Shown in pieces: positions 1-13,300 of a DNA stretch of 64,000 nucleotides (the stretch's first letter is position 1; each line of letters starts with the position of its first letter). Below the pieces are notes generated by a model, which was given only the letters and a program-made list of their open reading frames with translations, searched no databases and was not told the DNA's origin. Source of the DNA: Nectonema munidae (taxonomy: Eukaryota > Nematomorpha > Nectonematoida > Nectonematidae); contig JAUIRK010000029.1 of the NCBI GenBank assembly GCA_030549495.1, positions 62,001 to 126,000 on the forward strand, in the 5' to 3' direction. The position numbers and the translations under genes are program-made.

Positions 1-117
1 AATAAATGTACCCAGAAATTTTGAACAGGGGGACAATACTGAAAAAGTTTTTACAATTGAAAAGAGATTAAAATTCTCATTTTCATATTAATAAAACAAT
101 AGGTACCATTTGGAGTA

Positions 118-535
118 GAGAAGTATTGGATATCCGTGTCCGCAAAAACAGATTTATATCTGCCAAAAATTTTTACATCCTCTTAACATCTTCGTCCGTG
201 GATCATTTAAGTTTCAACATGAATAGCAATAACATCCGCATCCGCAACTTCAGATATTTTTTTCTATAAACTGCAAAGTTTTTCTCGGAATTTTTCAATT
301 TTAACATTATCCAAATTTTTATAATTTTATGATAAGTACGTCTTTATGATAACACGTATACATTGGCATCTTCTCCCTAAATTTTTAAGAAGTTTAAAAC
401 TTACGTTTACTTACAATAGCAATTATGATATCCCCATCCTCTAAAAAAATTAATTCTGACATCTTCATCCGCATATGCTAGGATGTCAAATTTGATATCC
501 GTTTCTGCATTTGCATCAGAGGATACAAAAAAATT
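118..535. repeat. Degenerate repeat with GATATCCGCATCCGC-type motifs
   Basis: Both ends and the middle carry variants of GGATATCCGTGTCCGC, ACATCCGCATCCGC and CATCTTCATCCGC, some close to inverted. This pattern is common at the ends of hAT-like MITEs. I cannot fix termini or a target duplication, so the limits are approximate. Positions 536-1229 hold AT-rich sequence in which I see no coding signal; the missing first exon of the kinase gene was not found there. Confidence 0.35.
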
Positions 536-1229
536 TTACATACTATATATCTCTATATTGAAGTGAATAAATTGTTTTTTTACAATTAAAAAATTAATTT
601 TTGACTAAATTGAGGAATATATAGGACTAGAAGATATTAGAAGAAAATCCATTTAGAGAGCTTCTAAATCTTGACTACAATTGAAATAATTGTAAAACTC
701 TTGTGAAACAAGTCACAATTAAGAATAATTGTGACTACAACAAGAATTATATTTTTCATTACGTCATTAAATTTTGTTCTCTCATCTTACGAGTGGCAGA
801 TGCCGCCTTAGACGCCTGCCTGGTTGCTGAAAGTGTGGGACCTAATTTTCTTGAACCATCATGAAATAATTTTATTGATAAGCGCATCAGATAAATCTTA
901 TTGTGAAAAGTCTGTCAACCCTAACCACGTGAATAATCCGATTAAATATGCGTGTTAGATGCTCTCTCCTGTCCAAATTTATGTGGTGATTTTGAGAGGC
1001 AGAAGTTATAAATTTTAAATATGAAGAAACTAGTTAACCTGAGAATGAAGTCCCTATAGTTGGGACATTTCGATTTCCATTAACATTAATCTTATGATTA
1101 TAAATGCTTTTGTTTTTGTCTCTGAATAACAAATCTTGTCTTGTCATACTTGTCATGCAAGCCAATCACCCTTGTTCCATCTTCAACTAATTTTTTTTAT
1201 GCTTACGAGTTGACTTGTGTATTCATTAG

Positions 1230-1386
1230 GTTGCAAAGCTCGATGAACTCAATGGCTTCGATGACAAAAATTACCTAGTCATTGTATCAGAAGGCTCAGG
1301 AAATGAGAATATTGACAAGGTTAATTCCGATGGATTCGTCTTCAAAGTTCTCAATAGCTTGGATTCCAAAAATCCTGCCTTGATAG
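1230..1386 (+). CDS. HYKK: HYKK exon a (first one in window)
   Basis: Acceptor ...ATTCATTAG precedes GTTGCAAAG; donor is ATAG|GTAAAC. It encodes 52 residues from VAKLDELNGFDDKNYL to NSLDSKNPALI, the nucleotide-binding N-lobe start (human LPSYDDQNF and SKNPDLI regions). It begins in phase 0 and ends one base into a codon. Confidence 0.9.
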
Positions 1387-4300
1387 GTAAACTTCCTTAA
1401 TCTTTTTGTCAAAAGTAAAAGCTTTATTTTTAATTGAATTTTAATAAAAAATTGTGTAACAAAAGAGTGGCCAAAAACTTAAACAAGTTGATTCACAGAA
1501 AGACTTAGGGGTGATAGTGAATTCTAACCTCGACCCAAGAGAAAATATTTCAACAAGAGTCACTAAAGCTTTCTAAGCCTTTCATAGAGTTCATAGAAGT
1601 TTTGCTTTATTTGATGCCAACATAGCACCCCTTTTATATAAAACACTGATTAGACCTATTTTAGAGTATGAAAATGTTGTTGCATTTCCTTTTCACTCCT
1701 GTGATGCTGCAAATATTGAAAGAGTCCAGAGAACAATCACAAAAAAGATAGTAGGAATGAAAGATCTTAGTTATACAGAAAGACTGAAAAAACTGAATTT
1801 GCCTTCAATGTTATACAGGTTTAGAAGGAATGATATGGTGACATCCTACAACATTGTAAAAGAAAAGTTTAACTTAACTTCTCAAGTTTTACCTGAATGT
1901 TCTGAAAGAGTTCTAAGATTTCATTCTTCCAAATTTAAAAAAAGACATTGCAAGAAGGTATTTTTGAAAAAATACTTTTCACAACGAATGATAAATGATT
2001 GGAATTCTTTGCCTGATTTTGTTGTTGATGCTCCATCTTTGAACATCTTCAAGAACAGACTTGATGAGTTTTGGAAAAATAGAAGGTTTGAGCATGAAAG
2101 AACGCGTTGATTTTCAAAAGTATGAAGCGAATACTTACTATAGGCTTTTTGCCTTTCTTTCTTTCGCTAATAAACTTATGTTATGTTATGTTATGTTATG
2201 TATATAAATGCTGGAAATTGACGGGTAAATTTATTTTTAACTTAAAAATTCCTATTTTTTAGGCATAGCACTTGAGCCGCCGCTCTTATAAGAGTGCCCT
2301 TAATGGAACGGTCACCTGTCTATACAGATTTCTCTACAGTATTCCAATCCAAAACAAGTACAAAAGAGTAGAAACATAATAAAACAGTCACTTGTCTAAA
2401 ACGTCATTTTAGACCGATCCCATGTTTGAACGTTGTAAACAGTTTTTACTGATAGAAGGGAATTTTTGTCTATACCTTTTTAAAAAAAATTATTTTTGCA
2501 AAAAAATTCATCCTTGCGTTTACTTGAAAAAAATTTGCTAATTTAAAAATTATATTTTTTGAAGTTTTGAAATCAACTTGACTATAGCACATTTACTTGT
2601 AAAAAAGTTGTTTTTCAATCTTCTCTTTGTTTATCATTTTAATTTTTCACTTTATGAAAAATAATTTTTTTTAACTCTATTATATAAAGGAGATATCTTT
2701 TGACTATAGTGAATCTCCCTGACAAGCTTTTAAGTTTAATCCATTTTTAGCTTTCCAAAACTGATAGTAGTGAAGACGGCGATTTTAAGACTACCCAAAT
2801 GAATAACATTTCGTAATACAGATCGTAATAGTGCTAAAATGTTTCCTTCTATAAGAAGGGAAACAACTCGACGTAATTTTTAGTCATTCTAACTCATTAT
2901 ACCCGCATTTATTTGTGTATATGTTTTGATATATATATACCATGGAGACAACTTTGTTTACTTTTTATAAGGAAATTTGTTTTGTGCCTCATTTTGATAT
3001 AAATAAATGAAGCTTCTATTTTTTCTTAGAGAAGTCAAAATTAGTGTTTTTTGAGATTTTGTTATCATCAAGAACCATTTTCAGAAATATATTTTAATAC
3101 GTGAAACTCTCCTTTTGTTGGCTCCCGCAAACCACGCTCCCTCTTCTCAAAATAAAATATGAAGCTTCTATATTAGTTTGTCAATGCCTTGTTGGCTTAA
3201 CAGTTTTTTTGTTATAGTTATTCAGTAAATTTTATCGGCTTCGTTTCCCGAGGTATCCGTTTCATCGTGGTAACTTCATCTTGGAAATTTCATCGTATAG
3301 TAAATTCATCGTGATGCAACACATCGTTGGTATTTTCATCGTATAGTGATTACATCGCGAGATTTATGAATTGTCAATGATTTTGAAAATCGTGACCTAA
3401 ATGATTACCTTATTAGAGGTATTGCTCATAACTTTTTTTTTTAATTGTTTCTATTTTTTCCAATTTGTAATAAATTAGTTATCTGAATGATCTTTTTGAA
3501 ATAAGGAATTACATATATAAATTGGTATTTTTTTCTTAAAAATAAAGTTTTTTATTAAAAAAAACAAATGATTATTTTTTGATATAATATACCAAATAAT
3601 GACTGAAAAGTCGACGTTTAAAATAGGTTAGGGGAATTTTATGAAACTAAAAAAACACAAAGATTAATATATATATATATTATTTTTTTAATTAAATTAG
3701 ATACTTTTTTTAACTTTCCTTAAATATTAAGAAATTTAAACATATTTCAAAGCTATTTAAGTGAGAAAGAGATATTATTTTATTTTGTCATCATAGCCTG
3801 ATAATATGAAAACCTTATATTTAAGAATTAGTTTTTTATGTTATATTAAGAACATTTACAAAAGTTCGTAATAAACTTAAAAAAATTAAAAGGACAAAAA
3901 AACATTGAGCGTCAAGCATAAAATTAGTATGGCGATGTAATTACTGCACGATGAAAATACTTGACGATGAAACTGATTTCTGGATGAATTTAGCTTTACT
4001 CCAAATTAAACATCGATAAACTTTTGATAAATTACGGAGTTATCAAGACTGTTTTTCAAAGAAATCATAACATTCCGATTGCACTTTATGATATCTGAAA
4101 GGAAATCTCTGTATTCTATGCTTCTTTGAGATCGATAGAAATGATTTATTTCAAACATTTTATATGTGTAATAAAAAGTTTTCATACTCTATTTCTTATT
4201 TTTCAATAACAATCAGAAGCTCAACACGCTACAATGAAACATCTCAATGAAAAAGGGATACGCTGTCCTCTTCCAGTCAAAAATATAAAAAATGAAGAAT

Positions 4301-7300
4301 ACTCCTTGGAAGAAGTTGCGATTTCGGAGAACAAAGAAAATAGGAATATAGGTATGTGCCTCACTTTATATAACATCGTCCATATATCATATATAATGCA
4401 TATTTTGATTTGGAAGATCAAAATTTTATCTTAAAAAGTTTTTAAAATTGACCTTAAAAATTAATTTAAACCATCCCGCCAATTTTTTTCTTTAATTTAT
4501 GAACTAATTTTAACTTACTGAAATGAACACAAAGATAATAATCAATATTGACGTAATGAAAAAGGTATCTTTAACCCCTTTCACAACGAGACGTACCTCA
4601 ACCTCAGTGTCCCATAGATGAAAATAGTCTGCTTTAAGTTTCATAAAAATTTATTGAAACAGACAAATAGTTTTCAAAAACTCACAGGAACAAAAACAAT
4701 AAATTAAGAAGCACACTTACAAATTGAAATCACAAAAATTTAAGCAATTGAAGAATTTAGAGAGAAGTATGATTGCTCTTGTGCAGATACAAAGGCTAGG
4801 AGGCCGCGATTAGAATACATCATTTTATTTAACATTTGTATAAAGACAAAATGCTAACTTTGATTCTGAAAAATTAAAAAGAAAAAATTGTCTTCAGGTG
4901 AAACAAGTTTCATCACAAGTAAGGGAAATGAGAATTTTTAGAAGACATCTTAAGGTAAGATTAGAAATGCTCAAATCGTTAAAGAAGCATGTGTGATTTT
5001 TGTAAAATCAATTGCTTTTGTATTATATATAAATATTGGAGGTAGAAAGAGGATAAATAATGGGTATTGAATCATGTGCCTTCTTAGTTTTCTGCTTTTA
5101 TTCGTCGTTGTTCTTCTAACATTTTTTCAAAAGATTGTCAAGATTGTTACTGAAATTTTTATATAGGAAACATGCAACTTTCATGTTAAATGTATTTTAA
5201 AGCTACAGTTAATTATTATCATTTCTAAATATACGGTTTCGCTATGATACCATTAAAGCTTGAAGACACATCTCAAAGTCTGCTTCTGAAAAACTTCAAT
5301 TTGACTCTTGTGACTGTGATACAAATTTAGGATATTATAAGCAAGAAAATGTAAAAATAATGATTTGTAAAGTTCTATTTTATTTGGAAAAGAAATTTTG
5401 ACCCTATAATCTGCCGGAATTTGGTAAACAGTTGTTGTGTATGATAATAAAAGCAAGGTTTGTTATCATTAATAAACAAAACCAGTAGATTGAAACCCTT
5501 TACCTCAATTAGAAGAGCTTAGGATAGGAATTCTCTATCTAATTAAGCTTATCATAGATTTGGATTTTCTTTATTGATAGCACCATATGGCAATTTTATT
5601 CAAATTTGTATTAAAAATTTATGGGTTTATACATTTTTAAGCTAACGAAATTATTTGTCTTGATATTAGTAAAAGTAAAGTGAATATAGGAGTTATCTTA
5701 TTATGGTTGTAGAAATGAAATCATTTGCACAAATACCAGACAAGAAGAAAATAGAAAAAAGCACTATTAATTAAAATTTTATTAATTAAACTTTTAGTAA
5801 AAAGTTATGAAGGAAAGTGATTTCTTTTATTTATCTCACATTTAGAACTCTTTTCTTAATGAAGGCGATTTTGCATCATTCTAAATCCTCACATTATTTT
5901 CTTTGATCCTGATATTTCATCTATAAAATTCGCTTTTAATGAAAAATTGTAATCCATTCTTATGGATTATCTTTATTAATAATAATAAATATACAATATG
6001 CATATCTAAATATTAATATATATTTAAAAAATCTAATTTCAATTTATTTAAAAAAAATGTTAAAAGATTATGCTTGAATATTAAAATTCTTAGAACTGGA
6101 GTATATAATTTAATTTAATTTAATCAAAGATTCAATACATTCCTAAAGATGTGATATTTAAGAACTCAACCCAGAAGTATTTCTTGTCAGATTGCTGACT
6201 TATGTACCCGGAGTGTTGTTAAATGACATTGACAGATTAACTCCAAACATATGTTTTGAAATTGGCGAGTACTTGGCTATACTTGACAAGCATTTAGAAG
6301 TAAAATTTTTAAAGAATTTCTTGCCTTATAATAAGAAGCATTTTACTTTTCAGGACTTTCAGCACAAAGGCTTTTCAGGCCATGAAACCATATGGAGCTT
6401 AAAAAGCATTCCAAAGTTAAGAGGATTTTTATTCGCCATCAAAAATGAGGAAAAGCAAAAGCTCATTTTGGAAGCTGTCTCAAGATTCGATAATGAAGTC
6501 ATTCCAAATTATTCTCTTTACAAAAGAGGTGTTTTCCGTTTTTGAAATTTTTTAAAATGCAAGAACATTTTGTTTCGCTAAAAATTAATACACTTTCTTA
6601 TAGATATTCGCATAAATAACACAAATGTAGATACTACGTATTGATACTACGTGTAGATACTACAATTAACATACTACGTAGATGTTAATCTGGCAGCAAA
6701 AGTTCTAATAACACTTCAACCGTAAAAACTTAATAATGGAAATTGAAAATAAAAGTCAAATTGTAAATATGAATATTACATAATTAAAGTGTTTAATATT
6801 TTCTTTTTTATTAATGATACAGGTTTTACATGCTAATCCGAAAACCATTAATCAAGATTTTCTATAATTCAGATATAATATTTTAGAAAGTAATCTCTGC
6901 CTATCCAGAGAAAATTGTCTCCTCTAAGAAAGACTGTTTTTCCTGTAAATTTTTGTGATTCCTTTTTATTGATGTTTTTTTTCTATTTTTATTTATATAT
7001 ATTTTTTTCATTAATTGTGTTAGACATACCTAAAGCGGTTTATATAAACCTTTGGAAGCTAACCTCATCAATGACATTTTTATCTCTAATTTTACTAAAT
7101 TTGATCTATACAAAAATATCTATTTTCTTTTTATTAATGATCCTGTTAATGTTTTGAATAAAGTTCTTCTTCTTCTTCTTTAATTAAATTATCGCATCAT
7201 TAATTAGGAATTATGAAAATATTTAAATTAAAAGACAAATGAATTAGAATACGCTCTGATAAAATGACATTAGCTTTTTTAAAAGTGTCTGTAGAAATAA

Positions 7301-10300
7301 TCAGAGAACAGGATGAAAGTTTTCACTTAGGAATTAAAATCTCAACAAAAGTAGGAATATACTGACGGAATGCCACTAAGTTAACTCTTTCGTCCTATTA
7401 GTCCTAACTTCCAGCGGATAAAGAAACATCTGTAACAGTTGTTTTCGAATTTATCAACTTTGTTTATGATGGAAATTAAAGTCCTCATTTGATTTAAAAT
7501 ATATACCAAAAAGCATTGGAAATGTATTCTAAAGCAAGTGTCCATAAAAACACTCTTCATAAGAAACATATTTTGAAAATTCATTACTTTTAAAGTCTAA
7601 TGGTAAAGGTAATGGTAAAGGTACCGTGGGGTGTTTTCATCGAGAAGGCACAATTGCGCCGCTTGAATCGAACTATGAGAAAGTAGGCTTGATGCGGGAT
7701 CGAACCCAAGACCTTGAGTTATCGAAACCCAGTACCTAATCCAACTTACTCAGGCCCCAATTTAAAGTCTAATTAACTCGGATTTTGAATTATTTTATCT
7801 CATTAAAAATTTTTAATTCTTTCTTTTTATTTCAATAAAATCATATTTTCTCCATTAAAATTTTTTAGATTTTACTTTTTAAAATTTGTAAACATTTTTA
7901 AACGCTAAAATCTGGTAAAAAAGTTTATGATCCTTGGGGTAAACTTTTGCTGAATAATTTGGAAAAGATGACATTGATTTATTTTATAGGTTTGTGAATA
8001 TTAGAAATATTTGTAGAAAGTTTAGTATTAAAATTTTCTAACGAGGTAAATTTTTCTGGAAGTTTTACCCCAATAGCTTCGCGTCAGCAGTTAAAAATTT
8101 AATTGGGTTGTAGTGTGTTTGTAAAGAAGCAAAGAAAAATTTCGATACTTTCCTAACCATTTCTATTTTCTCTTTTCTCTCTCAAAATTCCTTCTTGTTA
8201 AATATTATCATAACGGGACTTGTTGAAATTTAAACAAAAAAGTGAAATACAAGCTCTGAAAAAAGGTATATTCTTCACTGAAAAAATCTTTTAGATCATT
8301 AAAAGTTAATTTTTATTTTATTAAAAAAACTTAATGTAAACTTATAAAAAATAAATAAATAAAAAAAAACTTAAACTTTATTGTTTTTTATTATTTAATA
8401 TAAAGGAATTTTATAACTTTCAAACTTTTGGGTAATAAAACGTTAAATCTTAAGACTTTTCTGTTTGAACATCTCAAATTTTATATTTCTATTTCTTCTG
8501 GAAGCAAAAATTAAAATAGATAAACTTCGTCAAAAGATGGTGTTATAGCGTTCATGGATTTTCAATAAAGATACCACTTATAAAATGAAAACTGAATTTT
8601 GCTTTTTGCAAATTTATGGCATTTATAAATTCAGTTGTGTTTAAATTACTATCATTACTTAGTTACTTGCTTTTTTTTTGAATTTTTGTATCCTTCAAAA
8701 ATTCATCTTTTACTTGAAATCAGGAGCTTCTGATGTTTATTCTAGATCTGAATCAATTTCCATTTTAAATTTTCTTAAACCCTCATTAAAATTCATTTAT
8801 CTCCAAAAGATGGCGCGATTGAGAAAAGGACTTACATGAGAGCATTTTGATCAAAAGATTCACATGATAGAAAAATAGAAAGAAGAGATATTGAATCAGA
8901 AGTAAGAAAAATAAAAAACAACAAATATTCGAAAAAATTATTATAAGTTCACAAAAGTGGTGTAAAGAATAAGTATACCTTACAGAACTTAATCCAACGA
9001 ACATTTGCCGAAACTACATATCTTATGTCTTATATCTTAAATCTTATGTCTTATATCTTTAATCTTATGTATATATCTTAAATCTTAATTATACCTTACA
9101 TGAACTTAATCCAACGAACATTTGCTGAAACTACATATCTTATGTCTACATATCTTATATCTTATGTCTACATATGTAGACATAAGTCTCATTTTCAGTT
9201 TTTGGAGTAAAAATTATGCATTGATTATTATTTTTTATTCATTCCTCTTCCGTGTATATTTCCAAAGTATTCAAATAAATGTAATTCTATGTTAAATTTG
9301 ATGGCAATAAACATAATTCTTTACAAGAGCATTTAACCCAAACAAGGGTTGCATTTACTCACTTAATGTATAGCTATCATATTTTCTCCAAAATCTTCTA
9401 AAGTATTTGTTAAAGAATTGTACCATATGTAATTCAATTTTATTGCTTTTTGCGAATTTTGGAATAATGTTGCCTCTCCTTCAAGAACAGATATCTTGAA
9501 TTATAAGAACGCTCACTACAAATTTTTGGAAGAATGAAAAATTTGATTTTAACTTGTTCATTTTCTGAGAATCCGCTTAACTCACAAAAAAAATGAAATA
9601 TCTGTGAAAGGCTTCATCTCCAAGTATATTTGTTGTGAAAATAAATATTTTCCTTTAAGCATATGCTATACTATCAGTATATGTTTAATTTTCTGTATTT
9701 TGTGTAGCTTTAATCCATGGAGACTTCAACGAACAAAACATCATCATGAAGAAAGAGAGTGATTCATATCGGATTGAAGGTGTGATTGACTTTGGTGATT
9801 GTCATTACTCTTACTTGGTGTTCGAACTGGCGCTTTGCTTAACGTATTCAATGCTGATTTCCAATGATCAAGATCCCATTCGCCTTGGAGCTCATATCAT
9901 TTCTGGATACTTTAAACGCTTACCACTTTCTGAAGAAGAGTTGATCGCTTTGCCTGTAAGATTTTAGGAACTTATTATCTCCTTGTGTCTGTGATAGAAT
10001 GGGGAATTATTGCGCGCTTTCCTACCTAAGTGCCAACTTGTAAGAAAGAAGGCGGCTAATAATAATTCATAAAAAATATTTCAAACAAAATTTATTTTTT
10101 ATATTTAAAAATATTTCAAAAATATAATGTTTTATTCCAAATATGCGGTATTGCTTATTTATATACTTGCCAAAATAATTTCATTTATTTTTCATTTTTT
10201 TTTAATTAAATTCCATTTTCAAATTTAGCATTTATGTGATTTTTTAATTTATAATCTAATTATTTATTATTTATCATTTTTGGAGTTTTTAAGGAAGATT

Positions 10301-13300
10301 AATTCATTTTTTGGATAACTGATCAAAGTAAAAGGATTAATTCATAAATTTAATTCCACTAATTAGCAAGTTAAGCAGCTAACTAAGTAACACCCTTATT
10401 CTCAATTATTTTTTCCCTTCCTTATCTTTTTTTCGTTTTAATTTTTTTCATTATTTTTTACTATTTCCACATTACTTTAGAAAAATGGTTATGCATTGTT
10501 CCTACAAAATTTTTTAAAGTTTTTTTTAACAATAATCGATACGTTTTATGAATATTTGAAAGCTGTTATACTCGTAAAAAAATGAAATATACAACTCAAC
10601 TGATTTATCATGGGATTCACAAGTGTCAAATTGATACCATTTCAAATTTTATTTCAAAAATTGAATCAGAGGGTGAAAAAAATTTCAGAAGAAGTATTAA
10701 TAAAAAGAAAATGTTTGACAAAAATTATAGGAAAGCAACAAAATCAAGTTTATATAAAAGAAGATTCTAAATCTCTCATATAAGGGTTTAATTTATTACT
10801 AATGTATAATATTGTAAGTTGAACTTCAACAGGTATATGTTACCTTGTGTGCTGGTTCTTTTGTATAAATATACATTGGAGATTCTTTTTCTCCACCAAA
10901 TCAATAATAATATTATTGATTATTATTGATTGAATGCAAGCTGAACCACAATTCTCACAATATCGCACAACCTTATTCTAATGAATTATTATCGTAGTTG
11001 CGTTTAACTCAAGGCTTCTACACCGTTGGGGTGTGTCTTTTTACAGAAATAGTCCAAAATCTTGTCAAAAATGTCCGAAATTTTCATTTTAAAAAAGAAA
11101 TCAAAAATATTGCTATGTATTTCAAAGTTTTCAACTATTTAAAATGAAAACTTTCGCCATTTTAAAGACTTATTTAAAATCTTTTTAAGCACCATTTATA
11201 TAAGGGACAGATGTCTTCATACACTTGTAGCTTATACTTATTTTTTATATTCCTATTATGTACCATTTTTAGTTATAAATTATTTTTTTTGCTATTTCTA
11301 GTATTAGTTAAATATTTTAGGCATATATCAATAGTGGAATAGATCTAAAAGTTATACTAGGAAGACGTGTAATTTTGGCCTAATCATTTAGGTCCACTAC
11401 AACTACGTATCCAGAAGGGTGGATGATAGTATCAAGGACGGAGGATAGTGAAGGAGGAAAGGAAGGTAACGAGGGCCAGACCTTAACACCCCCCCCCCTC
11501 CGACTGTTTCCTAAGGTATACCACCAGGCCCGTCGCCAGGAAACTTGTCCAGGGGGGGGGGGGGGCACGTATAAAAATTTTGGGGCACCAATTAAGTTAA
11601 TAAGGGAGTGAAAAAATACGTAACCTCCGCTTCAACAGCATTGCTCACTCACAGACGGACAGTTGACAGGTGGAAGAAACCGAAGATATCAGAATAAACC
11701 CCAAAGCATATTGCTAGTAATTTCAATCTAATCAGTAAAATTGTAAAAGCAAACCCAGAATCTGAAAGTAGCAAACAGTTATTTATTTACAAGCTCAAAA
11801 TATATAAAAAAGGAACAAGTTGCAGCATAGAACATCACTTCTTTCTAATACAGCTGAATTTTTCGATTATTTTTTGCAAAGTCTTTCAATACTTCATCAA
11901 AATCTAGAATCTTTGTGTATTCGCGCAAAAACGACAGGAGGACAAGGTTGCTTTTCCGCTGATGCGTCATGGATCGTCTATAGGATGTCAGCACTCTCGT
12001 TAGTGTGGAAAAGGATGCTTCACACACAGCGGAACTGGCACCAAAGGTAAGTGCAGCTGAGTACAGTTGGTAAATTTACGAGAATCCCGTTCGGAAGGGA
12101 TACAATAACGAACAGATATCTCCCATGTCTTTGTGCATGGTGACATCAAACTTTTGAGGATCAGATTTTTGGCCACCAAGCATTCCGCTGCAAACAAAGA
12201 TGACTGTGGATCTAATTTAATAAGCTCTGCAAGTTTTTGAACTTTATCAACATCAAGAAAGCCTTCGTTTTCGGGCCAGAGGTTGGAAAAGGACGTGGAG
12301 AGAGCACAGTTTCGTTCCTAAAACCGTGTACTTAGTTCCCCCATGCAACTATCAAGCATTTCAACCAAAATGCGCTTCTGCATTGTTGCCTCATTCGAAT
12401 CATGATCTTCAGACGTGTGTCCAACAACAGAAAGCACGACTGCATCTTTAAGTTTAACGGGGAGTTTGCGCTGCCGTTTCGGGTGGGTTGCGACTACAAG
12501 ATCAAACTTTTTGAGTTCCTCTTTTATTGACTCGCATGTTTCATCTGCATCTTCACGCATTTTCTTGATGGTTTCTAATGTACTGTTGATCAAGCGAATG
12601 CCTGCTGTTAAGTCACAATCGCGGCACTGCAAAAGCTTGTCGTCAGACTGCAGAATGGTGAGCAGTTTGTATACACAGTGTGCAATAAACATGAATTGCT
12701 CACTGCGCAGCTGTTTCAGCAGACCGGCAGCTTCGATACACACAGCAGCATCACATCCTGCTTCTTCACACGTCTCCAGGAGGTCAACCAGATGCTGGTG
12801 GTTATCCAGGATGGCTGACGTCGTTGCTAGATGACCGGTCCAGCGTTGCTCAAAAGCCGCTTTAACTTGGTACCGTCATATAACCGGTCAAGCTTGGGGC
12901 GACGAACAAAATATACAAGGCACCACATGTTGAAAAAAACTTCTCTACTTCTTTGTGCTCTCCAACTGCATGCACAACAACCAGGTGCAGCTGATGGTTG
13001 AAGCAGTGAACGTAGGGAACATCTCTTCCTAACCGTTCCTGGACCTTCTTCTGTACTCCACCATTTTTCCCGCACATCACTGAGGCACCGTCATAACATT
13101 GGGAAAGTATACAAGCAGTTTCCAATCCGCAGCCTTCAAGACTTTGGAGTATGGCGGTCGTTAACGAATCTGCATCCAGTTGTTCAGAAGTAGGCATGGC
13201 CACCAAAGTTTCGTGTACCTTCCCTTCTTTGACAAATCGAACAACTACTGAAATATTTTCAGTGTTGGTAGGATCACGAGTTCCATCGGATTTTAGCGTG

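Noticed and set aside
1-1229. N-terminal exon of the kinase
   Set aside because: No frame before 1230 gives the expected 30 residues with a usable donor; it is probably left of the window.
6915-7157. 80-residue hydrophobic open frame
   Set aside because: Low-complexity Phe/Leu/Ile from T-rich DNA; no start context or family.
7680-7760. tRNA gene from A/B boxes
   Set aside because: No cloverleaf; the 13-bp target duplication and tail show a SINE.
10582-10770. 62-residue Lys-rich open frame
   Set aside because: A-rich sequence in a kinase intron; no homology or splice support.
12415-12834. 139-residue plus-strand open frame
   Set aside because: Ser-rich shadow of the minus-strand hAT transposase.
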